Shown one piece after another: positions 1 to 8,435 of a stretch of 44,909 nt of DNA. A program made the translations under genes and the position numbers. The first letter of the stretch is position 1. Each line of letters starts with the position of its first letter. This DNA is from Chthoniobacter flavus (GTDB lineage: Bacteria > Verrucomicrobiota > Verrucomicrobiia > Chthoniobacterales > Chthoniobacteraceae). The DNA lies in NCBI GenBank assembly GCA_945861435.1, contig CAMAUX010000045.1:1-44909 (forward strand), written 5' to 3'. Below the pieces are notes generated by a model. It was not told where the DNA came from and did not search any database. It saw only the letters and a list, made by a program, of their open reading frames with translations.

Positions 1-140
1 AGTCGATCAACTCGATCATCCAGACAGCGCGCCGCCGCGCCCGGGGTTTCCGAAACTTCGAGAATCTCAAGGCCATCTCCTACTGGATGGCAGGCCGCCT
101 CGACATCAGGGTCCCCTCAGCTTTCACCCACCCAATTTAG
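1..140 (+). mobile_element. ISL3-type transposase, C-terminal fragment (5' part outside window)
   Basis: An open frame enters from the left edge and ends at TAG 138-140, giving 45 visible residues. The segment reads IQTARRRARGFRNFENL and then ISYWMAGRL, which resembles the extreme C-terminus of ISL3-family DDE transposases, where a basic ARGFR-type helix is followed by a hydrophobic segment. The catalytic residues lie outside the window, so whether the element is intact cannot be judged. It lies tail to tail with the pgpH-like gene, separated by a 12-bp tandem array, where ybeY would be expected in a conserved phoH-pgpH-ybeY cluster. The family call rests on a short stretch and is moderate. 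Confidence 0.6.
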
Positions 141-149
141 CGAAGCGCC

Positions 150-280
150 ACTTTTACTCGTACTTTTACTCGTACTTTTACTCGTACTTTTACTCGTACT
201 TTTACTCGTACTTTTACTCGTACTTTTACTCGTACTTTTACTCGTACTTTTACTCGTACTTTTACTCGTACTTTTACTCG
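150..280. repeat. 12-bp tandem repeat array, about 11 copies
   Basis: The unit acttttactcgt is repeated without visible change about 10.9 times; it begins 10 bases after the transposase stop and ends just before cctaaag. The unit is a multiple of three, and the reverse strand in one frame would encode repeats of Thr-Ser-Lys-Ser, but no gene covers it. It is AT-richer than its surroundings. Perfect identity between copies suggests recent expansion by slippage. No spacers are present, so it is not a CRISPR array. Confidence 0.95.
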
Positions 281-318
281 CCTAAAGCCCCCCCTGCTTC
301 CCCCAGAGGCCCCTGAAC

Positions 319-1971
319 TCAGGCGGCACTCCGCGGAGCGCTCGACTTTGAAGCAACCGCAGATCCCCCCTGCTTCTCACCCCTCTCCGAAGGATAAGCC
401 ACGCGACTGTGCATCATGCTCTGCAAGGTGAAGACAAAACTCTCCGCAACCACCTCTAACTCCCGAAGGCTCAGCTCGCACTCGCTCAACTGACCGTCTG
501 CGATCTTCCTCTGGAAAATATCCCGGATGAGCTGCTCCAATCGCTGAGGACTCACCCGATCCAAGCTGCGCGACGCGCTCTCCACAGCGTCCGCAAGGTT
601 GATCACTGCGCACTCCCGCGTCTGCGGCCGCGGCCCACCGTATCGAAACGTCTCCTCCCGCACCTCGGGCACGTCCTCTTCCCGGATGTTCATGATCTTT
701 CCACCCGCACGCATGTCCTCCTGCTGCTGCAGTGCACGCTGGTAGAAATAATACGCAAGCGACGTCCCATGGTGCTGCTGGATCACGTCGATAATCTCCC
801 GATTGAGCCGGTGTTTGAGCCCCAGATCCACCCCCTCCTTCACATGCGCAAGAATGATCAGCGCACTCATCGTCGGTGCCAACTCATCATGCGGATTGCG
901 CCCGTTGCGGAAGTTCTCCGCGAAGTACTCCGGCTTCACCAACTTGCCAATGTCGTGAAAATACGCACACACCCGCGCCATTGACGCATTCGCTCCGACG
1001 GCCTCCGCCGCCCTCTCCGCCAAACTCGCCACCACTAGGCTATGGTGATAAGTGCCGGGCGCCTCAATCGTCATCCGCTTGAGCAGCGGATGATTCAGAT
1101 CCGCCAACTCCATCCACGACATCTCCGTGGTGATCCCAAAGAGCGCCTCGCACATCGGCACCACCCCTCCACCCACCACGAACGCCAACAACATCGCCCC
1201 CCCCACCGCCACCAGCGTCTGCCACCCAATCAGCCCCCATGGCGTACTCCCCAGCGCGTGCCAGTTCACCGGCCCAATCCATCCAAAAAGCACCCCCAAC
1301 ACCCACGTCCCCACTCCCACCAACAACCCCGCACGCACAACCGTCGCCCGCCGCCGCACCACAATCGTCCCGAACACCGCCAGAAATCCCGTGATCAAAC
1401 TCATTACCAACAACCGAGCATCCAGCGCATGGCAGATCACTGAACTCCACAGGCTCACAAAAAGCGCAGCCGACGCCCCGTGATTCTTCCCCAGCAGCAC
1501 CGACAACGTCAGCGGCGCAAAAGCCAGAGGCAAACCCAGACGCCAGAGCTGCTGACGCTCCGTCGATGTGAACACCCCCGCCGCGCCACCCTGCAGCACC
1601 CCATCCACGCCCGCCCCGGCCTCCACCACCCCCAACATCCAGCGCAACGCCCACAGATGGACCAGCAACACCGTAAACACCAGCAACAGCCTCGAACTCC
1701 TCTGCCACGTCCCGGGGTGGTTCATCCACAACTGAGCCAACGCCATCAGAAACACCAGCAACCCCAGCAACCCACGCTCGGTCTCCTCAGCCCCGCCTCC
1801 CGAAAAAATCAACATCCACAGCCCACCCAGAAAACCTGCGAACACCGCAAGCTTACCCCCCATTCCGTACTCCAACGCCTCCACCCACTCCCGACGCGAA
1901 CGCCTCCTTCGGGTCTTGGCAGATGCCAAGCCCTTCCTCACCAAACGCTGACGTTCAAGGAAACCGAACAT
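319..1971 (-). CDS. pgpH: PgpH-type membrane HD-domain phosphodiesterase, short form
   Basis: The 550-residue protein has an N-terminal membrane half with about seven hydrophobic segments (roughly residues 38-270) and a cytoplasmic HD domain (roughly 290-480). HD-type metal ligands are visible in YHHSLV, FHDIGK and QQHHGT. Family members of this 7TM-HD type (PgpH of Listeria, YqfF of Bacillus) hydrolyse cyclic-di-AMP to pApA. Those proteins are over 700 residues because they carry a large extracytoplasmic HDED domain after the first membrane segment; here the N-terminal segments follow each other closely and that domain appears absent. It lies 42 bp downstream of phoH on the same strand, as in the common phoH-pgpH-ybeY cluster. 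Start ATG at 1971 has no clear ribosome-binding site. Cyclic-di-AMP as substrate is inferred from the family. Confidence 0.85.
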   Translation of the reverse strand: MFGFLERQRLVRKGLASAKTRRRRSRREWVEALEYGMGGKLAVFAGFLGGLWMLIFSGGGAEETERGLLGLLVFLMALAQLWMNHPGTWQRSSRLLLVFTVLLVHLWALRWMLGVVEAGAGVDGVLQGGAAGVFTSTERQQLWRLGLPLAFAPLTLSVLLGKNHGASAALFVSLWSSVICHALDARLLVMSLITGFLAVFGTIVVRRRATVVRAGLLVGVGTWVLGVLFGWIGPVNWHALGSTPWGLIGWQTLVAVGGAMLLAFVVGGGVVPMCEALFGITTEMSWMELADLNHPLLKRMTIEAPGTYHHSLVVASLAERAAEAVGANASMARVCAYFHDIGKLVKPEYFAENFRNGRNPHDELAPTMSALIILAHVKEGVDLGLKHRLNREIIDVIQQHHGTSLAYYFYQRALQQQEDMRAGGKIMNIREEDVPEVREETFRYGGPRPQTRECAVINLADAVESASRSLDRVSPQRLEQLIRDIFQRKIADGQLSECELSLRELEVVAESFVFTLQSMMHSRVAYPSERGEKQGGSAVASKSSAPRSAA

Positions 1972-2013
1972 GGCTGAACCGCCCCTCCACCCTGCCCCCT
2001 ATCCGCCTCACGA

Positions 2014-2988
2014 TCAATCGCTTTCTGCCTCGCCTGTCCCCCGGTACCGCCGGTACGCCCGCACAATCGATTGCACCAACTCATGCCGGATCACGTCCCG
2101 CTCCCCAAACTGGCAGAACGCGATCCCCTCCACCCCGCGCAACGCCTGTAGCGCCTCCACCAACCCCGAACGCCGGTTGCTCGGCAGGTCGATCTGCGTC
2201 TGATCGCCCGTGATCACACACTTGGACTCCGCTCCAAGACGCGTCAAAAACATGAACATCTGCTCCGTCGTCGTATTCTGCGCCTCATCCAGCACCACAA
2301 ATGCGTGATTGAGCGTACGGCCCCGCATGTACGCCAGTGGCGCAATCTCAATCACCCCGCGCTCCATCAACCGCTGCATCTCCTCCGCATCCAGCATGTC
2401 ATGCAGCGCATCGTACAGCGGCCGCAAATACGGCATGATCTTCTCCTTCAAATCCCCGGGCAGAAACCCCAGTGCCTCCCCCGCCTCCACCGCCGGCCGG
2501 GTCAGGATGATCCGCGTCACCTCCTCCCGCTTCAACGCTGAGATCGCCATGGCCATCGCCAGATAGGTCTTCCCGGTCCCCGCAGGCCCAAGACCGAACA
2601 CCATGTCGTGGCTCCCAATCGCCTCCAAATACCGCCGCTGCCCCTCCGTCTTCGGCACAATGGGAGGACGCTTCGGGGAACACTGCACACGCCCCGCCAC
2701 CAACCCGTCCAACCCGCTCCCGACCCCCTCCCGCACAGAACGCAGCGCGTAAAGAAACTCGTGCTTTCGCACCGTCACCCCACTCTGACGCGCCCTCTCC
2801 AACTGCTCGAAAAGCCTCCGAGTGAGTTCCACTCCCTCCCCCCCACCCTCCACACGCAATCCCCCATCGCGCGCCGTCGTCTTCACCCCCAAGGCCTGTT
2901 CCAACGCCTTCAACAAACTCAAGTCGCCCGCGTACAACGACGCCAGCACACGCGCATTCTCAAACTGCAAAGTCTTCGTCTGGTTCAA
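2014..2988 (-). CDS. phoH: PhoH family P-loop ATPase
   Basis: PhoH-like protein of 324 residues, a usual length for the family. The Walker A motif is GPAGTGKT and the Walker B-like motif is FVVLDEAQN, followed by GDQTQIDLP, all typical of PhoH ATPases. The family is linked to RNA metabolism and often sits beside ybeY; its exact role is not settled. The frame is open to a GTG at 3054, but that would add a glycine-rich stretch not seen in the family. I prefer TTG at 2988: a GGGGAGG lies nine bases upstream, and the protein then begins MNQTKTLQFENARVL, matching the usual PhoH N-terminus. It is followed after 42 bp by the pgpH-like gene, so the two are probably one operon. Confidence 0.92.
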   Translation of the reverse strand: MNQTKTLQFENARVLASLYAGDLSLLKALEQALGVKTTARDGGLRVEGGGEGVELTRRLFEQLERARQSGVTVRKHEFLYALRSVREGVGSGLDGLVAGRVQCSPKRPPIVPKTEGQRRYLEAIGSHDMVFGLGPAGTGKTYLAMAMAISALKREEVTRIILTRPAVEAGEALGFLPGDLKEKIMPYLRPLYDALHDMLDAEEMQRLMERGVIEIAPLAYMRGRTLNHAFVVLDEAQNTTTEQMFMFLTRLGAESKCVITGDQTQIDLPSNRRSGLVEALQALRGVEGIAFCQFGERDVIRHELVQSIVRAYRRYRGTGEAESD

Positions 2989-3073
2989 TCCCGATGCCCT
3001 CCCCACCAGACTCCGCTGACTCCCCAAGCTCCCACCACCCACCCACCACCGCACAGTTCAAAATCCCGCATCC

Positions 3074-3532
3074 TCACCGGAACCCGTAAGCGAGCGACCA
3101 GTACGTGCGCTCCTGAGGAGATTTCTCCACCTCCACAATCAGGTAATACGACCCCGTTTTCTTCGGCACGATCCGCGCCGCGGCCATGTGCGCCTTCTGC
3201 CATGTCTCCACCTCCGCCAGACGCCCTTCGCTGTCGTAGATATGCACGGAAATCTTGGCCGTCTTCTGGTCCGTTCCCATCCAGAACCAGTACTCGTTCC
3301 CCTTGAAAAGCTGATGGACCACCGCCTTGGTGCTCTTCACCGGAAGATCCCCGCCCCAGTAATCTTCACGGACCGTGAACCCCTCCTTCACGTACGGGTC
3401 TGCAGCCTCCAGCGCGAAGGTCAGCGCATCGTCGATGTTGGCCATGCAGGCCCCGGCAGCCCAGAACACCGAAAAAACCAGAAGCAGATACCGTTTCACA
3501 GGGGTTGAGTTCGTAATTCCCACGTAATTCAT
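3074..3532 (-). CDS. secreted protein of unknown function
   Basis: Protein of 152 residues that I do not recognise. A hydrophobic stretch at about residues 15-30 ending in GACMA looks like a signal peptide, so the protein probably acts outside the cytoplasm. The mature part is mixed alpha/beta, with aromatic residues in NEYWFWMG and SYYLIVEVE; the strand-rich C-terminal half could be a beta-sandwich, but this is a guess. The start codon overlaps the stop of the upstream gene in an ATGA arrangement (3529-3532), which fixes the start and implies translational coupling. The two secreted proteins probably work together or are needed in fixed ratio. Confidence 0.75.
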   Translation of the reverse strand: MNYVGITNSTPVKRYLLLVFSVFWAAGACMANIDDALTFALEAADPYVKEGFTVREDYWGGDLPVKSTKAVVHQLFKGNEYWFWMGTDQKTAKISVHIYDSEGRLAEVETWQKAHMAAARIVPKKTGSYYLIVEVEKSPQERTYWSLAYGFR

Positions 3533-4335
3533 TCGCCCTTCGCACCGATCGCCTTGATCAACTCGCCAGCCAGCGCCCCAATTTCTCGCACCGTTTTCTC
3601 CGATATCTCGTCCCCATCCGCATGCCCCATCAAGGGTCGGATATCGCTCAACCCCTGCTTTACCTTCTGCACCAGCGATGTCTGGCGCTTCGCAGCCATC
3701 GCGGAAATCCGCCGGTCAAAAAACTTCAGCAACACCGGTTGATGCAGCAACTCCGCTGCATCCTTGCTGTAGGACTTGCCCACCACCTCCGTGAGCGCCT
3801 CCGTTCCACGCAGCCACCCCCCGAGGCTCACCAACTGAGAAAGCTCCTCGCTGCGCAGTTCCGTCATCGCATCCCTCACGTCCACCATCGCCCCGTCCAA
3901 CTCCCGGCGCACACGGTTCCAGTCCTTCGCATCAGCCGCCTCCACGATGCTCTGACTGCGCCTCTGCACCGCCTTCTTCACCCCAATCGCCTCCGAAAGC
4001 GCAAGCACCCCGCGCCCGATCCTCTTTACCTCCTCCGCACTCTCCGCCTCCACCGCGATGAAACCCTCAGCAATCACCGTACCGAGAATCAAAGCCGTCT
4101 GCTCCGCCCCGCCCATCGGCTTCATCGACATCTTTCCAGAACGCAGCACCTCCTCCCACCGGGGCTTCCCCATCTTGTCCAGCACCCCAAAAATCTCGCT
4201 CGGAACAGGCACCACCACCTCATCGATCATCCGCGCCTGTGCCGGCAGCTTAGAAACATCAATGGTCGCAGGCGGCGTTTCCGCCAGCGCAGAGGCGCCC
4301 AGCAGGGCAAGGGTGATCGGCACTAGTTTCCTCAT
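3529..4335 (-). CDS. secreted alpha-helical protein of unknown function
   Basis: Protein of 268 residues from the ATG at 4335; the frame is open seven codons further, but starting here gives MRKLVPITLALLGASALAE, a regular signal peptide with likely cleavage after ALA. The mature part is charged and predominantly helical, with many Glu, Lys and Arg residues and no cysteine or metal-binding motif that I can see. I do not recognise the family. It is the first gene of a pair, overlapping the next gene by ATGA. The 160 bp upstream separate it from the divergent PfkB kinase gene and should hold promoters for both directions. Confidence 0.75.
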   Translation of the reverse strand: MRKLVPITLALLGASALAETPPATIDVSKLPAQARMIDEVVVPVPSEIFGVLDKMGKPRWEEVLRSGKMSMKPMGGAEQTALILGTVIAEGFIAVEAESAEEVKRIGRGVLALSEAIGVKKAVQRRSQSIVEAADAKDWNRVRRELDGAMVDVRDAMTELRSEELSQLVSLGGWLRGTEALTEVVGKSYSKDAAELLHQPVLLKFFDRRISAMAAKRQTSLVQKVKQGLSDIRPLMGHADGDEISEKTVREIGALAGELIKAIGAKGE

Positions 4336-4498
4336 ATCTGAACGCCATCTAATCAAGCGCAGGGCGCGGCCCGAGCAAGCATTCTTTACCCCCTTTTCTC
4401 AACCCTCACCGCCACACCCCACAAAACACTTGTCCCCCCAGCCTTGAACGTGTGGTCTTGGCCCCCCTCTTCCCTTTTTCCCATCTACCATATCTCCT

Positions 4499-5509
4499 AT
4501 GGCATCACGACAAGGCCTCCTCGCAGCCGGCAACTGGATCATCGACCACGTCAAAATCATCGACACCTGGCCCGCTCAGGACGCCCTCGCCAACGTCCTC
4601 AGCGAATCCCGCGGCACCGGAGGTTCCCCCTACAACATCCTCACCGACCTCGCCCTCATGGGCGCTCAATTCCCCCTCGAAGCCGCAGGCCTCGTAGGAG
4701 ACGACTCCGACGGACACAGCATCCTCCAAGACTGCAAACGCCTCGGCATCAACTCCACCCAACTCACCTGCTCCCCCAGCGCACCCACCAGTTACACCGA
4801 CGTCATGACCGTCCAGTCCACCGGGCGGCGCACCTTCTTCCACGCCCGCGGCGCCAACGCCCTCCTCGACGCCCCTCACTTCGATTTCTCCCGCACCCAG
4901 GCACGCATCTTCCACCTCGGCTACCTCCTCCTCCTCGACCGCCTCGACGGTCCCAGCAAAATCCACGGCACCGTCGCCGCTGAAGTCCTCGCAAGCGCAC
5001 AGGCGGCAGGACTGCTCACTTCCATCGATGTCGTCAGCGAGGACAGCGACCGCTTCCCAAAAATCGTCCGCCCCGCCCTCCCCCACGTCCACCTCTGCGT
5101 CATGAACGAGTTCGAAGCTGGCAGGGTCACCGGCAGAAACGTGCGCCACGGCGACCAACTCGACCGCACCGCGCTGCGCGCCGCAATGGCCGACCTCCTC
5201 GACGCCGGCGTCCAGGAACGCGTCGTCGTCCATTTCCCCGAGGGGGCCTGTTCCCTCGGCCGCGATGGCGCATGGGACGAACACGGCAGCGTCCGCCTCC
5301 CCGAAGGCTACATCAAGGGCGCCGCTGGAGCCGGCGATGCCTTCACCGCAGGCATGCTGCTGGGCTGGCACGAAGGCCTCACCGTCCATGAGTCCCTGCG
5401 TATCGGAGTCTGCGCCGCCGCCGCCAACCTCAGCGACGAAACCTGCACCGACGGACTCAAGCCCCTCGCCGACTGCCTCGCCCTCGGGGAGCAATTCGGG
5501 TTCCGCTAA
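4499..5509 (+). CDS. PfkB family carbohydrate kinase
   Basis: Protein of 336 residues with the ribokinase/PfkB fold. The C-terminal signature GAAGAGDAFTAGML (from about residue 274) contains the GAGD anion hole and catalytic Asp that phosphorylate a sugar hydroxyl with ATP. Near the N-terminus SRGTGGSPYNI corresponds to the substrate-side Gly-Gly motif. Between them is an alternating alpha/beta pattern usual for the family. The sugar cannot be read from the sequence; ribokinase, fructokinase or nucleoside kinase activity are all possible. The stop overlaps by four bases the stop of the convergent phosphatase gene. The leader is pyrimidine-rich (tctcct) with no Shine-Dalgarno site. Confidence 0.88.
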   Translation: MASRQGLLAAGNWIIDHVKIIDTWPAQDALANVLSESRGTGGSPYNILTDLALMGAQFPLEAAGLVGDDSDGHSILQDCKRLGINSTQLTCSPSAPTSYTDVMTVQSTGRRTFFHARGANALLDAPHFDFSRTQARIFHLGYLLLLDRLDGPSKIHGTVAAEVLASAQAAGLLTSIDVVSEDSDRFPKIVRPALPHVHLCVMNEFEAGRVTGRNVRHGDQLDRTALRAAMADLLDAGVQERVVVHFPEGACSLGRDGAWDEHGSVRLPEGYIKGAAGAGDAFTAGMLLGWHEGLTVHESLRIGVCAAAANLSDETCTDGLKPLADCLALGEQFGFR

Positions 5510-7296
5510 GCACCGGGAAGCGCACGCTCCCGTTCGAGAGCACCCGGCCCAGCCTCCCCGGGCTCTCGCGGGCCCGCGTCCTCCGCAGGCACCAAGCCCA
5601 CACGCTGGATCTCGACGCCCACAAGGCACACGTCGTCGATGAACGTTCCGCTGCAGGAAAACTGCTGCACCTCCCCCAGCGTCTGCTCGAAGAGTTCCTC
5701 CGTCCCCAGCCCCACCCGACCCTGCACGCCGCGTACCAGCGCAGCCTGATCGTAAAAATCTCCGCTGCTCCCCTCCACCTCGTAGAGGCCGTCCGTGTAC
5801 AAAAATACGAGGTCCCCAGCCTCCACCCGGCACTCGTGCACCTGATAGCGCGACCCGTCGAAAACCCCCAAAGCAGGCCCGGGCCGGAGCCTCGGACTAT
5901 TGAGCAACTCCACAACCCCAGCCCCACGGCGCACATGCAACGGGCTGGGATGCCCCGCATTCGCATACCTCATCACCCCGCCCTCCAAGTCCACCACCAG
6001 ATAAAACGCCGACACAAACATCGGACTCCGCGTCCGGCGCAGGATCGACACAAGGGAGGCATTCATCCGGGCCAGGAACTCCCCGGGTTGCGCCGCAAAC
6101 TCCACCAACTCCTCCACCAGCGCACGCTCGATCGCCGTGATCAGCGCCGCACGCACCCCGTGCCCCATCGCGTCGCAGATGAAGATCCCCGCACAATTTT
6201 CCGCCACCGTACCCACGTGGAAAAAGTCTCCGCCCAAGGTCGCCGTCGGCAGGTAACGGCTGTGGAAACGCAGCCCGCTCTTCTCCGCCGTACAACGCCG
6301 GGGAAAGCTCGGAAACTGCTGCGGAAAAAACGCCTGCTGCACCTCCCTCGCCATGTTCAGGTCGTCCTCCATCTCCGCATTCTTCTCCCGCAGTTCCTCC
6401 ATGTACTGCCCGAGCTGCTCCTCGGCCAGTTTGCGTGCGGTGATGTCCCGATCAATCCCGATCACCCCCACCACCTCCCCCACCGCATCGCGCATCGGCA
6501 CCTTCGTACTCGAAAACCACCGCACCCCGTGCCCCGCCAACTCCCTGCTGCCATGCCGGTTCACCACAGACTGCCCTGACTCCAGCACCACCGCATCCTC
6601 GCGCTCCAATTCCCGCGCCACCTCCGCAGGGAAAAAGTCCGCCGGAGTCTTGCCCACCACATCCTCCAAACAGCCCGCCCCGACCAACCGCATGTGCGCC
6701 ACATTATCGAGCAGGAACCGCCCCCCCGCATCCTTCACGTAGATGGCATCCGGGAGGTTATCGATCACGTTGCGCAGCAGCGCCCGTTCCTGGCCAAGAC
6801 GCCGCTCCGCCTCCGCCCGCGTGATCGCATACCTCAGGGCACGCGTCAGCAACCCCGCATCGAAACGCCCCTTCACGAGATAATCCTGCGCCCCCATCTC
6901 CACCGTGCGCAAAGCCAGCGCTTCGTCATCCAACCCGCTGAGCACCACCACAGGCACTCTCGCGGGATGCTCCGCCAGACGCTGGAACGTCTCGATCCCA
7001 TGAGAATCCGGCAGCGACAGATCACTCAGAACCACGTCAAACCGTCCCTTTCCAAGCTGCTCCAACGCGTCTTGCAACCGCGCCACACACTCCAGTTCCA
7101 CGGGCATCGCCCCCTCCATAAGCGCAGCACGCAGCAGCATCTCGTCGGCCGGATTATCCTCCACCACCAACACCCGCACCACTCCACCCAAAGCAGCCGC
7201 CACCACGGGCGCAATAGCCCCGCTCACAAATGCCGCATGCGCACCCTGCGCACCCGTCTCCCTCAACCTCGTCCCTGATCCTTCCTGTCGTTCCAT
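5506..7296 (-). CDS. response regulator-PAS-SpoIIE/RsbU protein phosphatase
   Basis: Three-part signalling protein of 596 residues. A receiver domain (about 40-160) has VLVVEDNPAD, the phosphoacceptor Asp in VLSDLSLPDS and the conserved Lys in DYLVKGR. A PAS domain follows (about 175-295) with NLPDAIYVKD and GVIGIDRDIT, then a helical linker, then a PP2C-type SpoIIE domain (about 350-560) with GGDFFHV, CDAMGHGVRAAL and FLYTDGLYE carrying metal-binding Asp and Gly residues. Such proteins dephosphorylate an anti-sigma antagonist or similar phosphoprotein when the receiver is phosphorylated. No cognate kinase or STAS partner is nearby. The frame is open to 7401, but ATG 7296 has a strong GGGGGAGG six bases upstream, and I chose it for that reason. 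Confidence 0.88.
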   Translation of the reverse strand: MERQEGSGTRLRETGAQGAHAAFVSGAIAPVVAAALGGVVRVLVVEDNPADEMLLRAALMEGAMPVELECVARLQDALEQLGKGRFDVVLSDLSLPDSHGIETFQRLAEHPARVPVVVLSGLDDEALALRTVEMGAQDYLVKGRFDAGLLTRALRYAITRAEAERRLGQERALLRNVIDNLPDAIYVKDAGGRFLLDNVAHMRLVGAGCLEDVVGKTPADFFPAEVARELEREDAVVLESGQSVVNRHGSRELAGHGVRWFSSTKVPMRDAVGEVVGVIGIDRDITARKLAEEQLGQYMEELREKNAEMEDDLNMAREVQQAFFPQQFPSFPRRCTAEKSGLRFHSRYLPTATLGGDFFHVGTVAENCAGIFICDAMGHGVRAALITAIERALVEELVEFAAQPGEFLARMNASLVSILRRTRSPMFVSAFYLVVDLEGGVMRYANAGHPSPLHVRRGAGVVELLNSPRLRPGPALGVFDGSRYQVHECRVEAGDLVFLYTDGLYEVEGSSGDFYDQAALVRGVQGRVGLGTEELFEQTLGEVQQFSCSGTFIDDVCLVGVEIQRVGLVPAEDAGPREPGEAGPGALERERALPGA

Positions 7297-7500
7297 CTTC
7301 GACCTCCCCCACCGCAGGGCAGCGACCCCAACCTCCGCCACACCCGCTTCGCATAACGCATTCTTCAACCCCACATTCCATACTCCCATCGCACCACACA
7401 CCCCAATCGGTCTCTACTCCAACGCGCGCGCCCACCTGAACGATCCAACCACCGCAATTGCCTTGGTGCCGCCACCCGCTCTCTCCTACCCTCCAATCCC

Positions 7501-8397
7501 ATGAAGGCCCTTCCTCCCCTGCCCCCTTCCGTCACCCTCCATTCCCCCGCAGACGGACTCGCTCAACTCCAAGTGCGGCACCCCGCTTGCGAAGCGGACC
7601 TCTATCTTCAAGGCGCACACCTCACCCGCTTCCAGCAAAGGAACAAACTCCCTCTCCTCTTCGTCAGTGCCTCAAGTGCCTTTGCTCACGGCAAGCCCAT
7701 CCGGGGCGGTGTACCCATCATCTTCCCATGGTTCGGCGCCCTCGATGGGCAACCCGCTGCCCCCATGCACGGCTTCGCCCGCACCTCCCCATGGACCCTC
7801 ACGGCCGCTTCAGAAGATGCGACCTCCGTGCGTATCACGTTGGAACTCACCCCCGCAGACGTCGCACCGGAAAAGCGCGCCTTCTGGCCTCATGCCTTCG
7901 TCCTCCGCCTCCACCTCCACCTCAGCTCCACCCTCCAAATGGACCTTGAGGTCGAGAACCTCTCAGACTCCCCCTTCCTTTTCGAGGAGGCCCTCCACAC
8001 CTACTTGCACATCGCAGACGTCCAGTGCGCCGATGTCCGCGGCCTCGAATCCCACAGCTATATCGACAAGACCGACCACCTCCGCATCAAAACCCACGGC
8101 GTCGACCCTCTGCGTATCGTCTCCGAAACCGACCGCGTCTTCACCGGAGCCACAGGCACCTGCATCCTCACCGACCCGGTCCTCGCCCGCCGCATCCTCG
8201 TCAAAAAAGAACACTCACGCACCACCGTCGTCTGGAACCCATGGGTCGCCAAGGCCGCAGCCATGGCAGACTTCGGCGACCACGAATGGCCCGGCATGAT
8301 TTGCATCGAAACCGCCAACACCGCCCCGGACGCCATCACCCTCGCTTCAGGCGGCCGCCACACGATGCACACCCTCATCGAGGAAGCCCCCCTTTAG
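7501..8397 (+). CDS. D-hexose-6-phosphate mutarotase-like (YeaD/aldose 1-epimerase family)
   Basis: Protein of 298 residues of the galactose mutarotase-like fold. The segment RGGVPIIFPWFG near residue 70, followed by MHGFAR, is the signature of the YeaD group, which interconverts anomers of hexose 6-phosphates such as glucose 6-phosphate. EEALHTYLHI supplies a His/Glu region of the family. The C-terminal WNPWVAKAAAMADFGDHEW also fits. It stands alone on the plus strand, ending 38 bp before the stop of the convergent hemW-like gene. The leader ccctccaatccc has no Shine-Dalgarno. Substrate is inferred from the family only. Confidence 0.88.
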   Translation: MKALPPLPPSVTLHSPADGLAQLQVRHPACEADLYLQGAHLTRFQQRNKLPLLFVSASSAFAHGKPIRGGVPIIFPWFGALDGQPAAPMHGFARTSPWTLTAASEDATSVRITLELTPADVAPEKRAFWPHAFVLRLHLHLSSTLQMDLEVENLSDSPFLFEEALHTYLHIADVQCADVRGLESHSYIDKTDHLRIKTHGVDPLRIVSETDRVFTGATGTCILTDPVLARRILVKKEHSRTTVVWNPWVAKAAAMADFGDHEWPGMICIETANTAPDAITLASGGRHTMHTLIEEAPL

Positions 8398-8435
8398 TCC
8401 ACCCTTCCCCCGCCGCCTCGGGTGCGGGCGCCCGT

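Noticed and set aside
150-280. Possible CRISPR array
   Set aside because: The units are 12 bp and directly adjacent, with no spacers and no cas genes nearby.
4505-5833. Open frame of about 440 codons on the minus strand opposite the PfkB kinase
   Set aside because: The kinase on the other strand has clear family motifs; the antisense product is a Gly/Ala/Asp/Val-rich sequence typical of a mirror frame.
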